In this document: piece after piece, positions 49,801-58,549 of the stretch
Layout: each line of letters opens with the position of its first letter
How positions within the stretch are numbered: position 1 is the first letter of the stretch
NCBI GenBank assembly: GCA_014843695.1
Contig: CM026387.1
Location: 78,423,287-78,487,286 of the forward strand
DNA: 64,000 nucleotides
Source of the DNA: Archivesica marissinica
Lineage: Eukaryota; Mollusca; Bivalvia; Venerida; Vesicomyidae
Direction of reading: 5' to 3'
Made by a program: the position numbers and the translations under genes
Notes under the pieces: generated by a model
Seen by the model: the letters and a program-made list of their open reading frames with translations, nothing else
What the model was told of the DNA's origin: nothing
Databases searched by the model: none

Positions 49801-52800
49801 TACTCTTTTCAGAAGCCATATGCATGTTCTTGCTGAAAGATATTGACTGTTCTATGAGATATATTTAACACAGACACTAATTCTAGTTAATATACTATGT
49901 TCATTTTATTCCAGAAGTGTTGCTAGAAGTTCAGGAGAGCCTATGATGATGGTTCAGTTTCATATCCTTACCAGCGAAAAGATTCAGTTTGATCCTGCAG
50001 TTCATAATTGTTACATTGTGATGGGGGATAGTGAGATGGGAGGATGGAACAACAAAGACAGGTTGATGAAAGTTAAAAGGTGAAGCAACTGCTAATTAAT
50101 TCTAACATTCGGACATTAACATTTAATAAAAATAATAACTAAATGTAAATATTAAATGATCACATCAAATTTAATGTAAATAATAATGTATCATACACAT
50201 CTTGTAAATAATACCGTATCATATATAACTTAATGTAAATAGTAACGTATCATATACAACTAATGTAAATAGTAACGTATCATATACAACTTAATGTAAT
50301 TAATAACGTATCATATACAACTTAATGTAAATAGTAACGTATCATATACAATTTATGTAATTAATAATGTATCATGTACAACTTAATGTAAATAGTAACG
50401 TATCATATACAACTTAATGTAATTAATAACGTATCATATACAACTTAATGTAAATAGTAACGTATCATATACAAATTAATGTAATTAATAACGTATCATA
50501 TACAACTTAATGTAAATAGTAACGTATCATATACAACTTAATGTAATTAATAACGTATCATATACAACTTAATGTAAATAGTAACGTATCATATACAACT
50601 TAATGTAAATAGTAACATATCATATACAACTTAGTGTAAATAGTAATGTATCATATACAACTTATGTAAATAATAATGTATCATATACAACTTAATGTAA
50701 ATAGTAACGGGTCATATACAACTTAATGTAAATAGTAACGTATCATATACAACTTAATGTAAATAGTAACGTATCATATACAACTTAATGTAAATAGTAA
50801 CGTATCATATACAACTTAATGTAAATAGTAACGTATCATATACAACTTAATGTAAATAGTAACGTATCATATACAACTTAATGTAAATAGTAACGTATCA
50901 TATACAACTTATGTAAATAATAATGTATCATATACAACTTAATGTAAATAGTAACGTATCATATACAACTTAATGTAAATAGTAACGTATCATATACAAC
51001 TTAATGTAAATAGTAACGTATTATATACAACTTAATGTAAATAGTAACGTATCATATACAACTTAATGTAAATAGTAACGTATCATATACAATTTAATGT
51101 AAATAGTAACGTATCATATACAACTTATGTAAATAATAATGTATCATATACAACTTAATGTAAATAGTAACGTATCATATACAACTTAATGTAAATAATA
51201 ATGTATCATATACAACTTAATGTAAATAATAACATATCATATACAACTTAATGTAAATAGTAACGTATCATATACAACTTAATGTAAATAGTAACGTATC
51301 ATATACAACGTAATGTAAATAGTAACGTATCATATACAACTTAATGTAAATAATAACGTATCATATACAACTTAATGTAAATAGTAACGTATCATATACA
51401 ACTTAATGTAAATAATAATGTATCATATACAACTTATGTAAATAATAATGTATCATATACAACTTAATGTAAACAGTAACATATCATATACAACTTAATG
51501 TAAATAGTAACGTATCATATACAACTTAATGTAAATAGTAACGTATCATATACAACTTAATGTAAATAGTAATGTATCATATACAACTTAATGTAAATAG
51601 TAACGTATCATATACAACTTAATGTAAATAATAATATATCATATACAACTTATGTAAATAATAACGTATCATATACAACTTAATGTAAATAATAACATAT
51701 CATATACAACTTGATGTAAATAGTAACGTATGATATACAACTTAATGTAAATAGTAACGTATCATATACAACTTAATGTAAATAGTAATGTATCATATAC
51801 AACTTAATGTAAATAATAACGTATCATATTCAACTTAATGTAAATAGTAATGTATCATATACAACTTAATGTAAATAGTAACGTATCATATACAACTTAA
51901 TGTAAATAATAATGTATTATATACAACTTAATGTAAATAGTAACGTATCATATACAACTTAATGTAAATAATAACATATCATATACAACTTAATGTAATT
52001 AATAATGTATCATACACAACTTAATGTAATTAATAATGTATCATATACAACTTATGTAAATAATAACGTATCATATACAACTTAATGTAAATAATAATGT
52101 ATCATATACAACTTAATGTAAATAATAATGTATCATATACAACTTAATGTAAATAATAACGTATCATATACAACTTAATGTAAATAGTAACATATCATAT
52201 ACAACTTAATGTAAATAGTAACGTATCATATACAACTTAATGTAAATAGTAACGTATCATATACAACTTAATGTAAATAATAACATATCATACACAACTT
52301 AATGTAATTAATACACAACTTGGTCCGCCTCCGTGGTCGAGTGGTTAAGGTCGCTGACTTGTATATCACTGTAACCTATCATCACTGATGGTCACGGGTT
52401 CGAGCTCCGCTCAGGCCGTTTCTTATTTATATGAAAAAGTTGGCAGTTTCTTACGGAGTTTGGTGCATCCAAGTACTGGTTAACCGCTGGAGCCTGCCCA
52501 GGAAAGGTGTTGTTAGGTAAACTGCCCGCCAGCGATATAGACCGAAATGGTGCTGATGCAGGCGTAAAACCCGAAATATAAATAAATACACAACTTAATG
52601 TAATTAATAACGTATCATATACAACTTAATGTAAATAATAATGTATCATATACAACTTATGTAAATAATAATGTATCATATACAACTTAATGTAAACAGT
52701 AACATATCATATACAACTTAATGTAAATAGTAACGTATCATATACAACTTAATGTAATTAATAATGTATCATATACAACTTAATGTAAATAGTAACGTAT

Positions 52801-55800
52801 CATATACAAGTTAATGTAAATAGTAATGTATCATATACAACCTAATGTAAATAATAATGTATCATATACAACTTAATGTAAATAATAATGTATCATATAC
52901 AACTTAATGTAAATAATAATGTATCATATACAACTTAATGTAAATAGTAACGTATCGTATACAACTTAATGTAAATAATAATGTATCATATACAACTTAA
53001 TGTAAATAATAACGTATAATATACAACTTAATGTAAATAGTAACAAAATGAATGGGTATTAATGCGTTCTTGAACACTCGTTATAACACGCAGATGTAAT
53101 TGATGTGGTAAGTAGTTTGTGCATCCTGTTGTTCAAAACCGCTAGACTAGAACTCCCAACATGCCTGGAATGTCGATCTGTCGACATGCATCAAGCTTGT
53201 CAATCGCGCCTTCGCATACATTATTGGGTATTCTTGACATACTAAACATGTTACAAATTCTGAAGCGTTTTCATTCACTTGACAACGTCAGTAAGACAAG
53301 TAAAGAAATTGACCAAAAACCACACGAGACATATCAAACCATGCATGTACTTGAAAATCAAATACATGTACATGTATGTGTTTTAGACGAGGTTAGGCTT
53401 AGAGATTATTCCTTGAGGTTTTATACAGTTATTACTCGACAAAACTTGGAGTATACCTATAACAAAAGAAAACAAAATAAACATTAGTGATTTCACCACA
53501 TTCTCTCCCTCTATAGAAACTGTTAGTCAACAAATTGTTCTCCTTGAACATCACACAAATATTAATAAGCACATACGTTGTTCTGCTTGAACATAGCACA
53601 TATTAATCAACATGTTGTTCACAACACAAAATTTCTTCTGAAATACAACCAGTAATAGATCAGTCACTGAAACCTAAACGATTAGGCCGTATGGATTGTC
53701 TGGTTGATCGTCTAACCCAATGTTCTGAAACATTCTTGTGAATCATCTGAATCAGATTCTGGAGTTGCAATATCACACACATTCGTATCTGTTGGTGCAT
53801 AGTGACTGACTTTGTTTGTAGAAGAAGTGTCATTTACACCACAAGTAGCTAGATCTCTGGGGGATACTGTTGATTTGCGGCCATCTGGAAGTCGAACATG
53901 CGCATAGGTGGGATTTGCCTCCAATAACACTACTCTTTCAACAAGCGGATCATACTTGCTGGTTCTCACATGTCTTTTGAACAGTACAGTACCTGGTACC
54001 ATGAGCCATGTGGGTATTGATCGACCAGTAGACGAACGACAATGGAATCCTAAGAATCGTTCATGAGGTGTGCAGTTAGTAGCAGTGCATAGTAGGCTGC
54101 GAATAGAATGGAGGGTATCTTGCAATACAGATTCCCACTGAGTGTCTTTCATTCCCTTAGTTTGCAGTGCCAAAGTGACTGCCTTCCATATAATTCCATT
54201 ATAACGTTCGCATTGTCCATTACATTGAGGGTTGTATGGAGTTGTTCTACTAGATGCAACGCTATGTTCCTGCAAAAATGACTTCACCTTTGCACCCATG
54301 AATGAAGGTCCACGATCTGAATGTATGTAAGAAGGCATTCCAAATAATGAAAACAATTGAGTGAAGCACTTTATCACAGTTTCTGATGTCGTATCAGAGC
54401 AGGGGAAGGCAAACGGAAATCTGGAAAATTTATCTACCAGTCAACAGGTAACGGTTTCTTGATGATGAAGGTAAAGGTCCCTTAAAGTCAATACTAAATC
54501 TCTCAAATGGCTGTGTAGCTTTGTTTGATGAGTGAAGAAGTTGATTGGTCAAAATAGTGGGGCTTAACCATAGCACATACAGGACATTGCTTGACAATAC
54601 GCTTCACATCTTCCACTGAATATGGAAGATTCTTTGACCTGACAAAATGCATTAGACGAGTCACACCAGGGTGACATAATTAGTTATGCAGCTCCTGTAG
54701 CATATCACATGTTGCTGATGAGTAGATTGTTCGGGACAAACAGTCAGCAGTGGCATTCATCTTTCCCAGGTCTATATATAATATCATAGCTGTAGCAACT
54801 TAACTTAGAACGCCCGCGAATTATTTTGTCATTCTTGATTTTTCCTCTGTTTTTTTTATATCGAACATGAAGGACACGGCTTCCTGATCTGTGACTAGGG
54901 TAATGCGACTTCCAGTCAGCAGATGCCTCCATTTCCTAACATATTCTATTACAGCACAAGCCTCCTTTTCGACTGGAGAATGACTCAGCTCATGTGAATG
55001 TAGCGTGCGTGAAAAGAAAGCTACAGGACGCTCACCTTGATTCAGACTTTCGGCAATAGCTACATCTGATGCATCAGTTTCCACGACGAATGTTTGCGAT
55101 TCATCAACTACTTTAACGCATGGATTTCCCACTTCTTCTTTAAGTAGTTTAAATGCAGCTACCGCGTCTTTGTCCAAAGGAAAGTTAGTTACACTGACTA
55201 GTTGACGTATCTTATCGGAGAATTGCGATATCCATTGACTGTAATAGGAAAACAAACTCATCACTCTCTTCAACGACTTTACGCTATGAGGCAACGGCAG
55301 ATCTCGTAGTGGTTTCATTCGTTCTGAATCCGGCATCAGACAGCCGTGGCTGATTGAGTATCCCAGAAGGTTTATGGTTCGAACAGAATATGTTCAATTG
55401 TCCTCATTGAATGTTAAATTATATCGTTTGGAGAACTCCATGAATTTTCTCAGATTTTCATCATTCTCTTGGTCCATCCCTCCAATCGTGATATTGTCAG
55501 GATATACAAAAACTCCCTATATCTTGTTGTCCAGAACAATGTTGTCAATAACTCTCTGGAAACATGAAACTCCATTAGTTACTCCGAACGGAACTCTACA
55601 TAACTTGTAGAGACTGCCATTTGCATCAAATGCTGTATACTTTTTCTCATCTTCTTGCAACGGTGTTTGGTGGTAAGCACTTTTGAGGTCTAGAGTACTG
55701 AACACGCAGTATTTACCAACATCGGAAACAAGTTAATCGATCTTTGGAAATGGATAAACATCTAGTTCTGTGAATGTATTGATTGTCTGCGAATAATCGA

Positions 55801-58549
55801 TCACATGACACTTTTTGTGTCGTTCGTTGGTGGTCACAGGTACTTGAACCTGTCCAAGCGGAAGTACAGGGCTCAATTATTCCTTCACTGTTGTTTCATT
55901 CTCTATAAACGTCTTATCATCTGCGCTGTATCGATTTAGTTGCAATCGTGTGTCATTAGACAGATTAGCAAAATGTCTAGGTGGTTCAATGTTAGCAGAA
56001 GCCAAGCTACAAACAACAGTGTTCTTGATATCGATTGGTTGACCTGTACCTCCAAAACTGATCGAACCACTTTTATGTCGATCCATAAAATCATGACCGA
56101 GAATGGCGTCATAGCATAGAGTATCTAGCACAGACAAGCGAACATTCTTGTATTCTGGATTATCATAGTTCAATGACACATCACAAACACAATATATTGG
56201 ACTGGTTACCAAACTTGAGGTCATTGAGACAACCCCTGATGCTGGTATGATCGTCAGATTCAACAATTTAGCCAATTTGATGTCCATGAAACGTTGAGAA
56301 CTTCCAGTGTCAACAAATGCCTTACACTTTCTATCGTTTATCGATACGTCAATAACCGCTTTAGCCAAACATTGTGGAGCAGCAGCTGTCACTACTGCGA
56401 GTACATGATTGTGTACATGAGGTTCCTCTTGAATTTACAGTTAGAGAACGGCAAATCTTGGCAAAATGTCCCTGTTGTTGACAGTTCGTACAAGTCGCTT
56501 CCCATGCTGGACAGAATCTACGCTGGTGGAAACTGTTTTTTGCCGCAAAATAGTTGTGTTCGAGCGCCAGGGGTTGTTGTTTCGGTGAGTTAATGCAACG
56601 ACAGTTGTGTAAGATGTATGTGTATTAAGATCGGCATTGTCTGGTTGAGAATGTTTATTATCCACTGGAACACTAGCTGCTGCATTGACAGAAGAGACAG
56701 GCTTAGTGTATAATTCTTTGCTCTTCTCAGCAGATTCCATAGTCCTAGCTTCAAATAAAATAGAACGCATTGTCTGTAGATCTAATGTGTTGTTTTCAAG
56801 CAGTCGCTGGCGAATACTGTGGGAAGATAGCCCATTGATGAAAGCGTCGCGAATACTTTCTTCTCTATGAACTTCAGCTGTCACCGACTAAGTTTCATTC
56901 CTTTCCTAGTTGGCGTAATTCCTGCAGATATTGTTCATGTGTTTCACCCAGCAGTTGTCGACGAGTTGACGAGCGAAAATTTCATTTTTGGTCGAACGTA
57001 TGTGGCTTCAAGGACATATATCGCTTCATCGAATGTTTCGCACTCCGCAATGTATTCAAATACTGATGCTGATACAAAGTTAATAAGAGTCTTTAGCTCA
57101 TCAGGGGTTATATCGCCGCCACTGAACGAGTCTAAGAAGTTGGTAAACGTCTTTTTCCAATGTAACCATTCTTTAGCTGCAGTCGACCTGTTTGGATTTG
57201 TGTCGAATTTATTTGGCTTGAGAAACCGACCCATAGCTGATGAGTATAGTCTATAGAATAGTATCGTCCAGTAAACTGTTGTAAACGAGGTTAGGCTTAG
57301 AGATTAGCCCTTGAGGTTTTTATACATTTATTACTCGAGTAAACTTGGAGTATACCTGTAACAAAATAAAACAAAATAGACATTAGTGATTTCACCACAG
57401 TATGTATATATCAGATGTTTCTTTTATTGTTCAGTATATATGAGGGATCTCGTCTGCCACAATCAATTGCCTCTTTGCACATACTATTAATATTGAGTCA
57501 CACATAGGAAATAAAGATGAAAACTAGGACATGCCCTGCTGTCAGTGATGAGTACAGACATATCTGTGAATTTTTCCAGTCTAAATCGCAGTGATGCATA
57601 GAGGGATTTTAGCATAGCTTAGCACAAATTATGATCATAAGAGTTTAACATGTTACAACCAGATCTCTGCCTCTAGATCAAATGTCAACATCACACATGC
57701 ACTTTATTTGTGTGTACCACTGTGAGTTTGTCATGATACACACTGTTACCTATTCACTCAACTGACCTGGTACATATATATCTTCTATTCAATCCAGATA
57801 CATAGAAGGAGGTATTTATGAACTGGTGTATGCAACTGAGATTTCAACAAGGCTGATCACTAGTGGAAACAATTTTCCATACAAGTACTTTTTTAAGAAG
57901 CCTGAGAAGGAAGGGAGGTTTGAGCATTATACTACTAAAGGCGGAAACACTGGAAAGGGAGTAGTTAACAGGACTCTAATTATTCCTCCAAAGTATAAAA
58001 CATTTGGTAAGTGATTTACTAGATTTGTTATGGAAATTAATGCTTTAAATAATATTTATTATAGCATTGTCCTTCTATCTGTCGGATCTGCAATATACAC
58101 AGTGACCTACATGGGTGAATATCATTGTTTTCTCGGGTTGCCACATTGAGCCACTTGGCCATTTTGCCATTAATGTGATTAAGCAAACTTCATGTCTCAC
58201 ATGGATACACAATGTTCGACTTGCAGGCTCAATGAAGAACTCTGTTTCTTTCTTACTATTCTTGTGATGCACTGTTTTAGATGAATGGCACCAATACGAT
58301 GGCTTTGCTGAAAAGGAACCAGACACGGTGGACAAAATGATAGGCAAAGTGTTTGTGTCATGGAAAGCGAATTTTACAAAACATGCCGAAAAAACCATTC
58401 ATGAGTTCTGTCCTACTGCATCTTTCATTAAACAGAACGGTCCCTCAGAGACATTGAAAAGAATTCAAATGTTGTTTGAATCTGTGAAAAAGGTGTATTA
58501 CATGGATGCTAGGTGTTGGAATGATGATTACAAAGGATTCACGAAATGT
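28520..58549 (+). CDS. RNF213: RNF213-like (mysterin) E3 ligase gene, 5' part
   Basis: RNF213 is a giant cytosolic AAA+ ATPase and ubiquitin ligase linked to lipid droplets and antimicrobial ubiquitylation. Six exons join without a phase conflict: 28520-28862 (ATG 28553), 41531-42879, 48287-48330, 49915-50079, 57798-58006 and 58281-58549. Together they give about 782 codons. Residues 1-103 hold three zinc ribbons, about 104-567 are charged and disordered, and about 576-692 form a CBM20-like starch-binding domain (MGGWNNKD, FPYKYFF, NRTLIIPP). The next exon begins DEWHQYDGF, matching the position and feel of the WHQY segment that follows CBM20 in vertebrate RNF213. The AAA+ core, RING and C-terminus lie outside the window. 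The acceptor at 28519 implies an upstream 5' UTR exon, which I did not find. Introns 1, 2 and 4 are loaded with satellites and transposons. Confidence 0.8.
29495..30678. repeat. 36-bp tandem array, about 32 copies
   Basis: Units read cttacaacaactcgtacaaa then tttgttcagtagtacg, with variants tttgtacag and cacttac and a few inserted actcaactc segments. Length 36 keeps several frames open on both strands, giving spurious TTTRT/SSTLT and SCCKCTTEQ peptides. Confidence 0.95.
30790..30905. repeat. About 44-bp repeat, three copies
   Basis: Units begin atgttgccaactttgttcaa and end acaaactagacgac. Confidence 0.85.
31340..31556 (-). mobile_element. Composite SINE (family B tail, different body and head)
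   Basis: The first 50-60 bp (cgattgcgaagcaagttcca, ttatattaatcactctcg) match the tail of SINE family B. The rest does not: it has tgtgggaggaaaccagagta and cccggagaaaacccac, and on the - strand a B-box-like cccgggttcgatcctcg. The relative at 9285-9400 lacks the tail. Confidence 0.65.
32062..32304 (-). other. Unrecognised 80-codon open frame
   Basis: It reads MIDDNGHMKIVKTKGSTKQE at the start and contains a Cys-rich patch (CYGQCISSRMFCARCRQQL). No family was recognised and no splice context supports it. It could be a transposon fragment or chance. Confidence 0.2.
32466..33268. repeat. 73-bp tandem array, 11 copies
   Basis: Units read tgatgtcattgtttcggatg, then ttgcctcggagaaccataga and tctagcatatatctcc, ending tgctggtggta. 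Outer copies are more diverged than inner ones. Confidence 0.95.
33294..33529 (-). mobile_element. SINE family B copy, diverged
   Basis: Reverse-oriented copy with tail agtttatacacatttatttt, body (cctgatggaatccatcatca) and tRNA-like head ending cactgcgctatcacaacttc. It directly abuts the end of the 73-bp array. Confidence 0.75.
33655..34410. repeat. Copy 1 of a 760-bp tandem duplication
   Basis: It matches 34411-34935 (and a little of 40040-40150) at an offset of about 759 bp. Landmarks: aatgttgtt...caaccatgat, a SINE family C copy, tatggcccgcaaccagtaaa versus tatggcccgcaatcagtaaa, and ggaatacatt. It ends with one lone unit of the 35-bp satellite (tacatgtatttggcttccca) near 34198-34218. Confidence 0.82.
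33724..33990 (-). mobile_element. tRNA-derived SINE (family C)
   Basis: On the - strand the head shows tagtccagtggttaacacgg (A box) and gcaggttcgaccccc (B box). The tail ends at gacgataaataaacgtaaa. It lies in copy 1 of the tandem duplication. Confidence 0.75.
34484..34747 (-). mobile_element. tRNA-derived SINE (family C), duplicated copy
   Basis: Same element as at 33724-33990, carried along in copy 2 of the duplication. The head is gtagtccagtggttaacatg with B box gcaggttcgatccagc. It is not an independent insertion. Confidence 0.72.
34930..40050. repeat. 5.1-kb minisatellite, 35-bp unit, about 146 copies
   Basis: Units read cccatattgtatgatactgt then acatgtatttggatt. Each contains the 8-bp palindrome tacatgta. 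Common variants are cacatattg, gacactg, gtaag, and a longer type with the doubled motif attgccatattg plus acatatatgtgg (near 35720, 35905, 36860, 37385, 39465 and 39505). The left half mixes variants in larger blocks; 37800-40000 is almost uniform. The unit has no stop codon in several frames, so ORFs of up to 772 codons appear on the - strand. They are artefacts. Confidence 0.97.
40151..41530. other. End of intron 1, no gene seen
   Basis: A+T-rich. A 15-bp unit (aagttaaatactc) is repeated three times at about 41190-41233. The acceptor gatcctaacag precedes exon 2. Confidence 0.5.
41531..42879 (+). CDS. RNF213: RNF213-like exon 2: long disordered linker
   Basis: It enters in phase 1 (the split codon becomes GAC) and leaves in phase 0 at aaaag/gtaaac. 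The 449 full codons are rich in Ser, Thr, Asp, Asn and Lys. They include two basic tracts (KKQHTKKNKKQRKKDRDE near 42271-42325 and KKQAKNKKKREKKQQK at the end) and an acidic run (DDDDDDDN near 42690-42715). No fold is evident. Vertebrate RNF213 also has a long low-complexity segment with lysine runs between its zinc ribbon and CBM20. An ATG at 41491 is in frame but lies in the intron, upstream of the acceptor. Confidence 0.75.
42880..43479. other. Start of intron 2, no gene seen
   Basis: Donor gtaaac at 42880. Nothing else was recognised before the degenerate repeats begin. Confidence 0.45.
43480..45020. repeat. Degenerate 150-200 bp tandem repeats
   Basis: Recurring phrases include ttttgtgttcgctctatatc, tttgaaaccaat, gttcaccatattgagtagac and aaggtcac, spaced 130-200 bp apart. 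Copies are strongly diverged. Confidence 0.7.
43640..44128. repeat. 22-bp tandem array, about 22 copies
   Basis: Units read ggcatgttgcgtacattaca plus cc, with ggaatg, cagg and gcatac variants. The array sits inside one degenerate repeat: attgagccggcatgttgcgt corresponds to attgagtagacatgttgtgt at about 44258. Open frames in all three + frames are artefacts. Confidence 0.95.
45021..46364. other. Diverged repeat remnants, no gene
   Basis: Contains further caaggtcaca-type phrases and A+T-rich sequence. No coding sequence was recognised. Confidence 0.45.
46365..47900. repeat. Degenerate 140-160 bp tandem repeat, about eight copies
   Basis: Each copy carries ccgttccggttggatgattt, a tgcggatttacggccatttg-like segment, and gacacaaagcttgtcc. 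Copies start near 46480, 46618, 46775, 46922, 47080, 47577, 47705 and 47845. The array opens with tgtctcccctaattgcggga at 46362. Confidence 0.8.
48287..48330 (+). CDS. RNF213: RNF213-like exon 3: 44-nt microexon with GC donor
   Basis: The acceptor tattttaag precedes 48287. The exon is read in phase 0 as EKQQTQTGRANVTT plus two bases, and ends acaag/gcaagt. GCAAGT after AG is the classic consensus of GC-AG introns. Without this exon, exon 2 (phase 0) would join exon 4 in a frame that hits TAG after three codons. With it, the joined codon is AGA and the frame runs through CBM20. The phase argument is strong, but the exon is short and transcript evidence is lacking. Confidence 0.7.
48406..48565. 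repeat. 53-bp tandem repeat, three copies
   Basis: Each unit contains tgctactatgaatcactttg and ttcaaggtcaaggtcacac. It lies in intron 3, just downstream of the microexon. Confidence 0.92.
49125..49361 (-). mobile_element. SINE family B, complete, with 13-bp target duplication
   Basis: The - strand copy has the full tRNA-like head (gaagtcgtgatagcgcagtg) and tail. The direct repeat ataccggtagtta at 49112-49124 and 49362-49374 fixes both ends. Confidence 0.9.
49915..50079 (+). CDS. RNF213: RNF213-like exon 4: start of CBM20-like domain
   Basis: The acceptor tttattccag ends at 49914 and the donor aaaag/gtgaag starts at 50080. The exon enters and leaves in phase 2. It encodes SVARSSGEPMMMVQFHILTS, then QFDPAVHNCYIVMGDSEMGG and WNNKDRLMKVK. 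The VMG...MGGWN pattern is the first strand pair and conserved Trp of a CBM20 starch-binding fold. RNF213 is the known animal E3 ligase with this domain at this position. Confidence 0.8.
50105..53045. repeat. 31-bp minisatellite, about 86 copies
   Basis: Units read aacttaatgtaaatagtaac plus gtatcatatac, with aataat, attaat and 30-bp acttatg variants. The array is interrupted at 52322-52588 by a SINE. It occupies over a third of intron 4. Confidence 0.96.
52322..52588 (+). mobile_element. tRNA-derived SINE (family A) inserted in the 31-bp array
   Basis: The head has A box gtggtcgagtggttaagg and B box cacgggttcgagctcc. The body includes ggtgctgatgcaggcgtaaa and the tail is aaatataaataaata. Flanking direct repeats aatacacaactt at 52310-52321 and 52585-52596 mark the target duplication, partly shared with the tail. 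The 31-bp array resumes on both sides. Confidence 0.88.
53046..53378. other. No gene seen between array and gypsy element
   Basis: A 108-codon open frame starting at 53161 runs into the LTR and has no recognisable domain, so I do not call it a gene. The target duplication gtatg is at 53374-53378. Confidence 0.5.
53379..53500 (-). repeat. 3' LTR of the gypsy element
   Basis: On the - strand it begins tgtggtgaaatcactaatgt and ends in taaaaca (TG...CA). It matches the other LTR at about 92 percent. Confidence 0.92.
53501..53512 (-). promoter_or_regulatory. Polypurine tract (plus-strand primer site)
   Basis: On the - strand agagggagagaa lies directly before the 3' LTR, where a retroelement polypurine tract is expected. 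Confidence 0.8.
53712..56392 (-). pseudogene. Gypsy protease, RT, RNase H and integrase, frameshifted
   Basis: Read leftward. The protease (56392-55877) has the active site FVDTGSS and YDAILGHDFMD. RT shows FSTLDLKSAYHQTP, RVPFGVTNGVSCFQR and a damaged catalytic box VYPDNITI, with stops near 55517 and 55390. RNase H shows VVETDASDVAIAESL, SRTLHSHELSHSPVEKEA and LVTDQEAVSFMFD. The integrase has a zinc-binding N-terminus near 54590-54690 (HPGVTRLMHFVR, CPVC) and the core HSDRGPSF, NPQCNGQCERYNG up to 53712. The first catalytic Asp region near 54430 is frameshifted. Downstream residues look like a GPY/F-type tail without a chromodomain. Several stops show it is inactive. Confidence 0.88.
56400..57234 (-). 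pseudogene. Gypsy gag with zinc knuckle, frameshifted
   Basis: Gag starts at 57234 (MGRFLKPNKFDTNPNRSTAA) with the usual WLHWKKTFTNF matrix/capsid phrase. It breaks near 56944, and resumes in another frame with RDAFINGLSSHSIRQRLLEN. Near 56480, in a third frame, an intact CCHC knuckle CTNCQQQGHFAKIC is readable, preceded by a degenerate first knuckle. It lies just upstream of the protease. Confidence 0.83.
57280..57399 (-). repeat. 5' LTR of the gypsy element
   Basis: On the - strand it starts tgtggtgaaatcactaatgt and ends cctaacctcgtttaca. The sequence after it (acagtttactggacgatact) should contain the primer-binding site, but I do not recognise the tRNA. Confidence 0.92.
57798..58006 (+). 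CDS. RNF213: RNF213-like exon 5: rest of CBM20-like domain
   Basis: The acceptor attcaatccag and donor tttg/gtaagt are both strong. It enters in phase 2 (the codon AGA is completed across the junction) and leaves in phase 1. It encodes YIEGGIYELVYATEISTRLI, then FPYKYFFKKPEKEGRFEHY and VVNRTLIIPPKYKTF. The PYKY motif and the following asparagine-rich strand match the ligand-binding half of CBM20 domains. Confidence 0.83.
58007..58280 (+). other. RNF213-like intron 5, 274 bp
   Basis: GT-AG ends (gtaagtg, ctgttttag). No repeat inside. Confidence 0.75.
58281..58549 (+). CDS. RNF213: RNF213-like exon 6: segment after CBM20
   Basis: The acceptor gcactgttttag completes codon GAT across the junction. 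The exon encodes DEWHQYDGFAEKEPDTVDKM, IGKVFVSWKANFTKHAEKTI and YYMDARCWNDDYKGFTKC. The donor is probably tgt/gtatgt at 58550; a GT two bases earlier is possible. WHQYD directly after the CBM20 fold is the RNF213 arrangement. No further exon in phase was recognised before 64000, so the next intron is probably over 5 kb. Confidence 0.78.

Larger units (their letters stand above)
53379..57399 (-). mobile_element. Ty3/gypsy LTR retrotransposon, complete by termini, defective
   Basis: A 4,021-bp element on the - strand with two short LTRs (120 and 122 bp), a perfect 5-bp target duplication (gtatg at 53374-53378 and 57400-57404), a polypurine tract, and gag, protease, RT, RNase H and integrase in the gypsy order. 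Frameshifts and stops in gag and pol make it non-autonomous. Counting by eye, the LTRs differ at about nine sites plus two small gaps, or roughly 8 percent. It sits in intron 4 of the RNF213-like gene in antisense. Confidence 0.93.

Noticed and set aside
52322..52400. A functional tRNA gene inside the minisatellite
   Set aside because: A and B boxes are good, but the sequence continues as a SINE with target duplication and an A+T tail.
50105..53045. CRISPR-like array (regular repeats)
   Set aside because: The units are contiguous without unique spacers, in a eukaryotic intron. The same applies to the other arrays.
53161..53487. 108-codon open frame
   Set aside because: It runs into the gypsy LTR in antisense and has no recognisable domain.
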